This document shows, in pieces, positions 7,951-10,000 of a stretch of DNA of 10,000 nt. The notes below the pieces were generated by a model that ran no database searches, was not told where the DNA came from, and saw only the letters and a list, made by a program, of their open reading frames with translations. Each line of letters starts with the position of its first letter. The stretch's first letter is position 1. The stretch is from Eimeria necatrix (lineage: Eukaryota > Apicomplexa > Conoidasida > Eucoccidiorida > Eimeriidae), in contig NW_013654384.1 in NCBI RefSeq assembly GCF_000499385.1, forward strand, positions 7,501-17,500, in the 5' to 3' direction. The translations under genes and the position numbers were made by a program.

Positions 7951-8115
7951 CTTGATGAAGAGGAAGAGGGGCCCCTTGTCTGTGGGGTCGGAAGCATCAC
8001 AAAATCCCAACAAGTTCTTTTTGCTTCTTTGCGACAAATCCATTTTGCTGCTGCGGACGCAACTCATCAGCGGCGCCCAAACGCTTAGTGCAGCGCCAAA
8101 CTCCGGGCTAAACAC

Positions 8116-8185
<70 letters not shown>

Positions 8186-8261
8186 GCTGACTGGTCCGGG
8201 GGGGCTGGAGGGCCCCTCGCTGCCTGCTGCTGCTGCGTCTGCTGCTGCTGCTGCTGCTGCG

Positions 8262-8295
<34 letters not shown>

Positions 8296-8467
8296 GGGAG
8301 CGGCGAATTGCTGCAAGAGTGCCGAAGTAAGCCTCCAGAATTATGAGGCCCCCCTTTTGCTTTTCTGCTGCTAAGACATTTTCTGCTTCTCGCAGCAGCA
8401 GCCGCTGCTCCGCGAGGGCCCTTTCGAGAGCAGCAGCACGCCGCGCTGCAGCAAGCGCTTCGGGGGC

Positions 8468-8498
<31 letters not shown>

Positions 8499-8568
8499 GC
8501 TGCAGCAGCAGGCTCGCGGCGCAGCAGACGCGCAAACGAGTCCAGATATTCCAGAGAAAAACGCCCCT

Positions 8569-8609
<41 letters not shown>

Positions 8610-8675
8610 CGCGACACAAAGCTCAGCAGCATGCACCAAGCAGCAGACACACCGCGCAAGGGACCGGCAATAACT

Positions 8676-8715
<40 letters not shown>

Positions 8716-8831
8716 GTTTGACATTTCCAGCAAGTTTATGGAAAGGAGGCCTCAAAAGCAGCCGCAGACAAACAGCCCGCAGGCAGCAGCAGCAACTGCA
8801 GCAGCAGCAACAGCAGCAGCAACAGCAGCAG

Positions 8832-8867
<36 letters not shown>

Positions 8868-9226
8868 GAGCAGCAGCAGGCTACCTTGTTCTGGGTTTTG
8901 CATGCAGAGGAAGAGAGAAGGAGGGACACAAAGAGCAGCAAAAAGAGCAGCAGAGAAAAAGGCGGGGTTGCTGAGGAAGAAGCCCTGGATTGCTGCTGCT
9001 GCGGTTTGCTGCTGCAGCAGGTGCTGCTGCTGCTGCAGGCGCTGCAGCTGCTGCAGCTGCTGCTGCAGCTCCGCAGCAGCAGCAAACAGCCGCAGCGGGA
9101 AGGCCACGGATAGACCATTGGTCTTTCCTTTTAATGTCAAGTGCAGCAAACCAGGCCGCCACTCCAAAGAGTATAAAACCCTAAAACTCTCTTCGCCCCA
9201 GCCCCTCGAGAACACCCACTGCACCT

Positions 9227-9282
<56 letters not shown>

Positions 9283-9391
9283 GGGGGGGGCGGCAATGCA
9301 GCGGCCGCAGCGGTGGGGGCTCGGGCACTGCAGCAGCTGCAGCAGCAAGGGATGCCGCTGCTGCTGCGGTACCTGCTCTACAAGCAATTCC

Positions 9392-9462
<71 letters not shown>

Positions 9463-9498
9463 TCGCACCTTGGTGGTGAGTCCTCTCCGAAGGGAAAC
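7431..9498 (-). CDS. DNAJC11: DNAJC11-like mitochondrial J-protein, C-terminal half (multi-exon, partial)
   Basis: DNAJC11 proteins have an N-terminal J domain, a beta-barrel-like middle and a C-terminal DUF3395. They sit at the mitochondrial outer membrane with the MICOS/SAM assembly. My exon model on the minus strand is 9498-9373 (tentative), 9224-8885, 8673-8192, 8100-7952 and 7497-7431, with TAA at 7433-7431. Phases agree at every junction (1,164 nt, 387 codons plus stop). The barrel end is SFRVLYSLEWRPGLLHLTLK and KTNGLSVAFPLRLF. A hydrophobic segment, IAGPLRGVSAAWCMLLSFVS, follows. DUF3395 shows EAENVLAAEKQKGGLIILEAYFG, where GLII-x-x-A-x-F-G is diagnostic, then SVWAPLMSCVRSSKMDLSQ, LLGFCDASD and YQIGDAVYERLFADGDFVLLP. 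These align in order with my memory of animal DNAJC11; no search was run. Ala, Gln and Ser runs expand the linkers. The J domain would lie beyond the right edge. The first exon and the 8192/8100 junction are the weakest parts. Confidence 0.68.
7498..7951 (-). other. Intron of the DNAJC11-like gene, phase 2 (454 nt)
   Basis: The donor is CAA/GTCTGC at 7951 and the acceptor is TTTTTTTATTTGTTTGCAG/ATAT at 7498, with a textbook T-rich tract. Joining ATC-AA to A-TAT restores the DUF3395 frame between GPLFLFI and YQIGDAVYERLF. The repeats inside read CTG on the coding strand. Confidence 0.75.
7516..8088 (+). other. Antisense open frame opposite the last intron and exon
   Basis: An ATG-initiated plus frame of 190 codons: MSPGPL, three poly-Ala/Asp-Glu units, HPLHWQLHRVPGSSISRKSA, Ala, Gln, Ser, then RLDEEEEGPLVCGVGSITKS and a stop. 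It looks coding in its unique parts, but it lies antisense to the intron 7951-7498 and an exon supported by family resemblance. I record it as a real open frame of doubtful expression. Confidence 0.25.
7534..7632. repeat. 33-bp tandem repeat, three copies
   Basis: A CAG run plus CTGACGAAG. GACGAA occurs at 7561, 7594 and 7627, exactly 33 bases apart. It lies inside the last intron of the DNAJC11-like gene. Confidence 0.85.
8101..8191 (-). other. Candidate short intron or frame break at the (CTG)22 tract, DNAJC11-like gene
   Basis: The exon ending EGPSSPPGP and the exon starting FGAALSVWAP are in different frames. A 91-nt GT-AG segment (donor CCA/GTCAGC at 8191, acceptor CCCGGAG/TTT at 8101) joins them phase 0 to phase 0. 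Both signals are weak, and the repeat inside has exon polarity (CAG on the coding strand). The alternative is a one-base length error or indel in the C7 run near 8200 or in the triplet tract. Confidence 0.35.
8117..8182. repeat. Pure (CTG)22 tract
   Basis: Twenty-two uninterrupted CTG triplets on the plus strand, CAG on the coding strand. This is among the longest pure runs in the window and is at the point where the DNAJC11-like frame changes. Confidence 0.9.
8674..8884 (-). other. Intron of the DNAJC11-like gene, phase 1 (211 nt)
   Basis: The donor is CAAG/GTAGCC at 8884 and the acceptor is CTGCTGCTGCAG/TTATT at 8674. The exon-final G plus TT makes GTT, continuing directly into IAGPLRGV. 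The repeats inside read CTG on the coding strand and serve as the polypyrimidine tract. Confidence 0.7.
9225..9372 (-). other. Intron of the DNAJC11-like gene, phase 0 (148 nt)
   Basis: The acceptor at 9225, a run of 18 CTG triplets ending in CAG/GTGCAGTGG, is convincing and opens the barrel exon VQWVFSRGW. The donor GAGCAG/GTACCG at 9372 is plausible but depends on the tentative upstream exon. A run of nine G (9282-9290) lies inside. Confidence 0.5.
9228..9281. repeat. Pure (CAG)18 tract
   Basis: Eighteen CAG triplets on the plus strand followed by G9 (9282-9290). It lies in an intron of the DNAJC11-like gene, where it forms the CTG pyrimidine tract of the acceptor. Confidence 0.9.
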
Positions 9499-9621
9499 CT
9501 GGGGCTTGACAGCAACAACAGCAGCACGAGGAGCAGCAAAAGCAAAGACCCACTTGCATGCAGCAGCAGCATCATCTGGCAGCAGCAGCAAAGACAATTG
9601 TCTTTCTTCTTCTTTCAAAAC

Positions 9622-9815
9622 GGGGGCCCCCAAAGACAGCCACTTCAACAAACCAAAGGGCCCCCCTTCGAACCAGGGGGCCCCCTGGGGGCCCCCCTGG
9701 GGGCCCCCCAGGGGGCCCCACGCGGGGGGCCCCTCATCCTGGGGGCCCCCCTGGGGGCCCCCCGGGGGGCCCCCCGGGGGGCCCCCCTGGGGGCCCCTCT
9801 TCTGTAGGGGGCCCC
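9622..9815. repeat. GGGGCCCC palindromic block, copy 3
   Basis: GGGGGCCCCC at 9622, then a dense array at 9658-9815 of GGGGGCCCCCCT-like units with a 12-base period. It resembles the blocks at 3249 and 6166. It probably lies in an intron of the DNAJC11-like gene, although the minus frame stays open across it with Gly-Pro repeats. Confidence 0.85.
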
Positions 9816-9906
9816 TAAGACCTCCCACTATGTTTGTTGGGGACTGGAGGAGAGTTGGAGTTGCTTCTGCTGCGCAAATGCCCTGAAAAGCTGCTGCTGC
9901 AGACAC

Positions 9907-9952
<46 letters not shown>

Positions 9953-10000
9953 AACACCAAAGGCGTGTCTGGGGGGAGACTGCGGGGCCAACGGCGGGCG
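9816..10000 (-). CDS. Possible upstream exon of the DNAJC11-like gene at the right edge
   Basis: A minus frame is open from the right edge. It reads RSLPPDTPLVF, a Ser run, RVSAAAAF and QGICAAEATPTLLQSPTNIV, before entering the G/C block. It is in the same frame as the tentative exon at 9498-9373. CCCCGCAG and CCCCCCAG near 9970-9985 could be acceptors. I see no clear resemblance to a known part of DNAJC11, so placing it in this gene is inference from position and strand. Confidence 0.25.

Noticed and set aside
8343..9807. Plus-strand frames of 256 and 301 codons opposite the DNAJC11-like gene
   Set aside because: They are antisense shadows of exons with family resemblance and consistent splice phases on the minus strand; no independent recognisable content.

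Overview
The window looks like nuclear DNA of Eimeria (Apicomplexa, Coccidia, parasite of poultry). CAG/CTG triplet tracts run through nearly all of it. There are interstitial AAACCCT telomere-like repeats, A/T-rich simple repeats, and open frames whose homopolymers are mainly Ala, Gln and Ser written with GCA/CAG/AGC. That combination is the known signature of the repeat-rich genome segments of Eimeria. The species cannot be told from the sequence. Because CTG/CAG tracts contain no stop in any frame, ORF length alone is poor evidence here. I relied on non-repeat islands, splice sites, phase arithmetic and family resemblance.

Layout: (1) Bases 1-3193 hold one uninterrupted minus-strand frame of 1,064 codons that runs off the left edge. 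It is an unrecognised Ala/Gln/Ser-rich protein with many acidic islands. (2) Bases 3249-3395 are a GGGGCCCC block followed by an AT-rich stretch. (3) Bases 3477-3785 are a 30-bp minisatellite carrying eight TGGCCA sites. (4) Bases 3854-4660 hold two weak plus-strand exon candidates separated by a T-rich tract. (5) Bases 4526-6124 hold a second minus-strand coding frame, also unrecognised. (6) Bases 6166-7135 are a gene-free repeat island: a second GGGGCCCC block, AT-rich DNA, two telomere-like arrays in opposite orientation, palindromes, an A-rich tract and a T-rich tract. (7) Bases 7431-9498, and probably to the right edge, hold a multi-exon minus-strand gene that I identify as a DNAJC11-like mitochondrial J-protein. 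The part present is the end of the beta-barrel region, a hydrophobic segment and the C-terminal DUF3395 domain. The J domain would lie beyond the right edge. A third GGGGCCCC block sits at 9622-9815.

All supported genes are on the minus strand. In the DNAJC11-like gene the repeats in the best-supported exons read CAG on the coding strand, while the repeats in the supported introns read CTG. This polarity switch is a useful guide to exon boundaries in the rest of the window. No operon logic applies, and no RNA gene, CRISPR array or recognisable transposon was seen.
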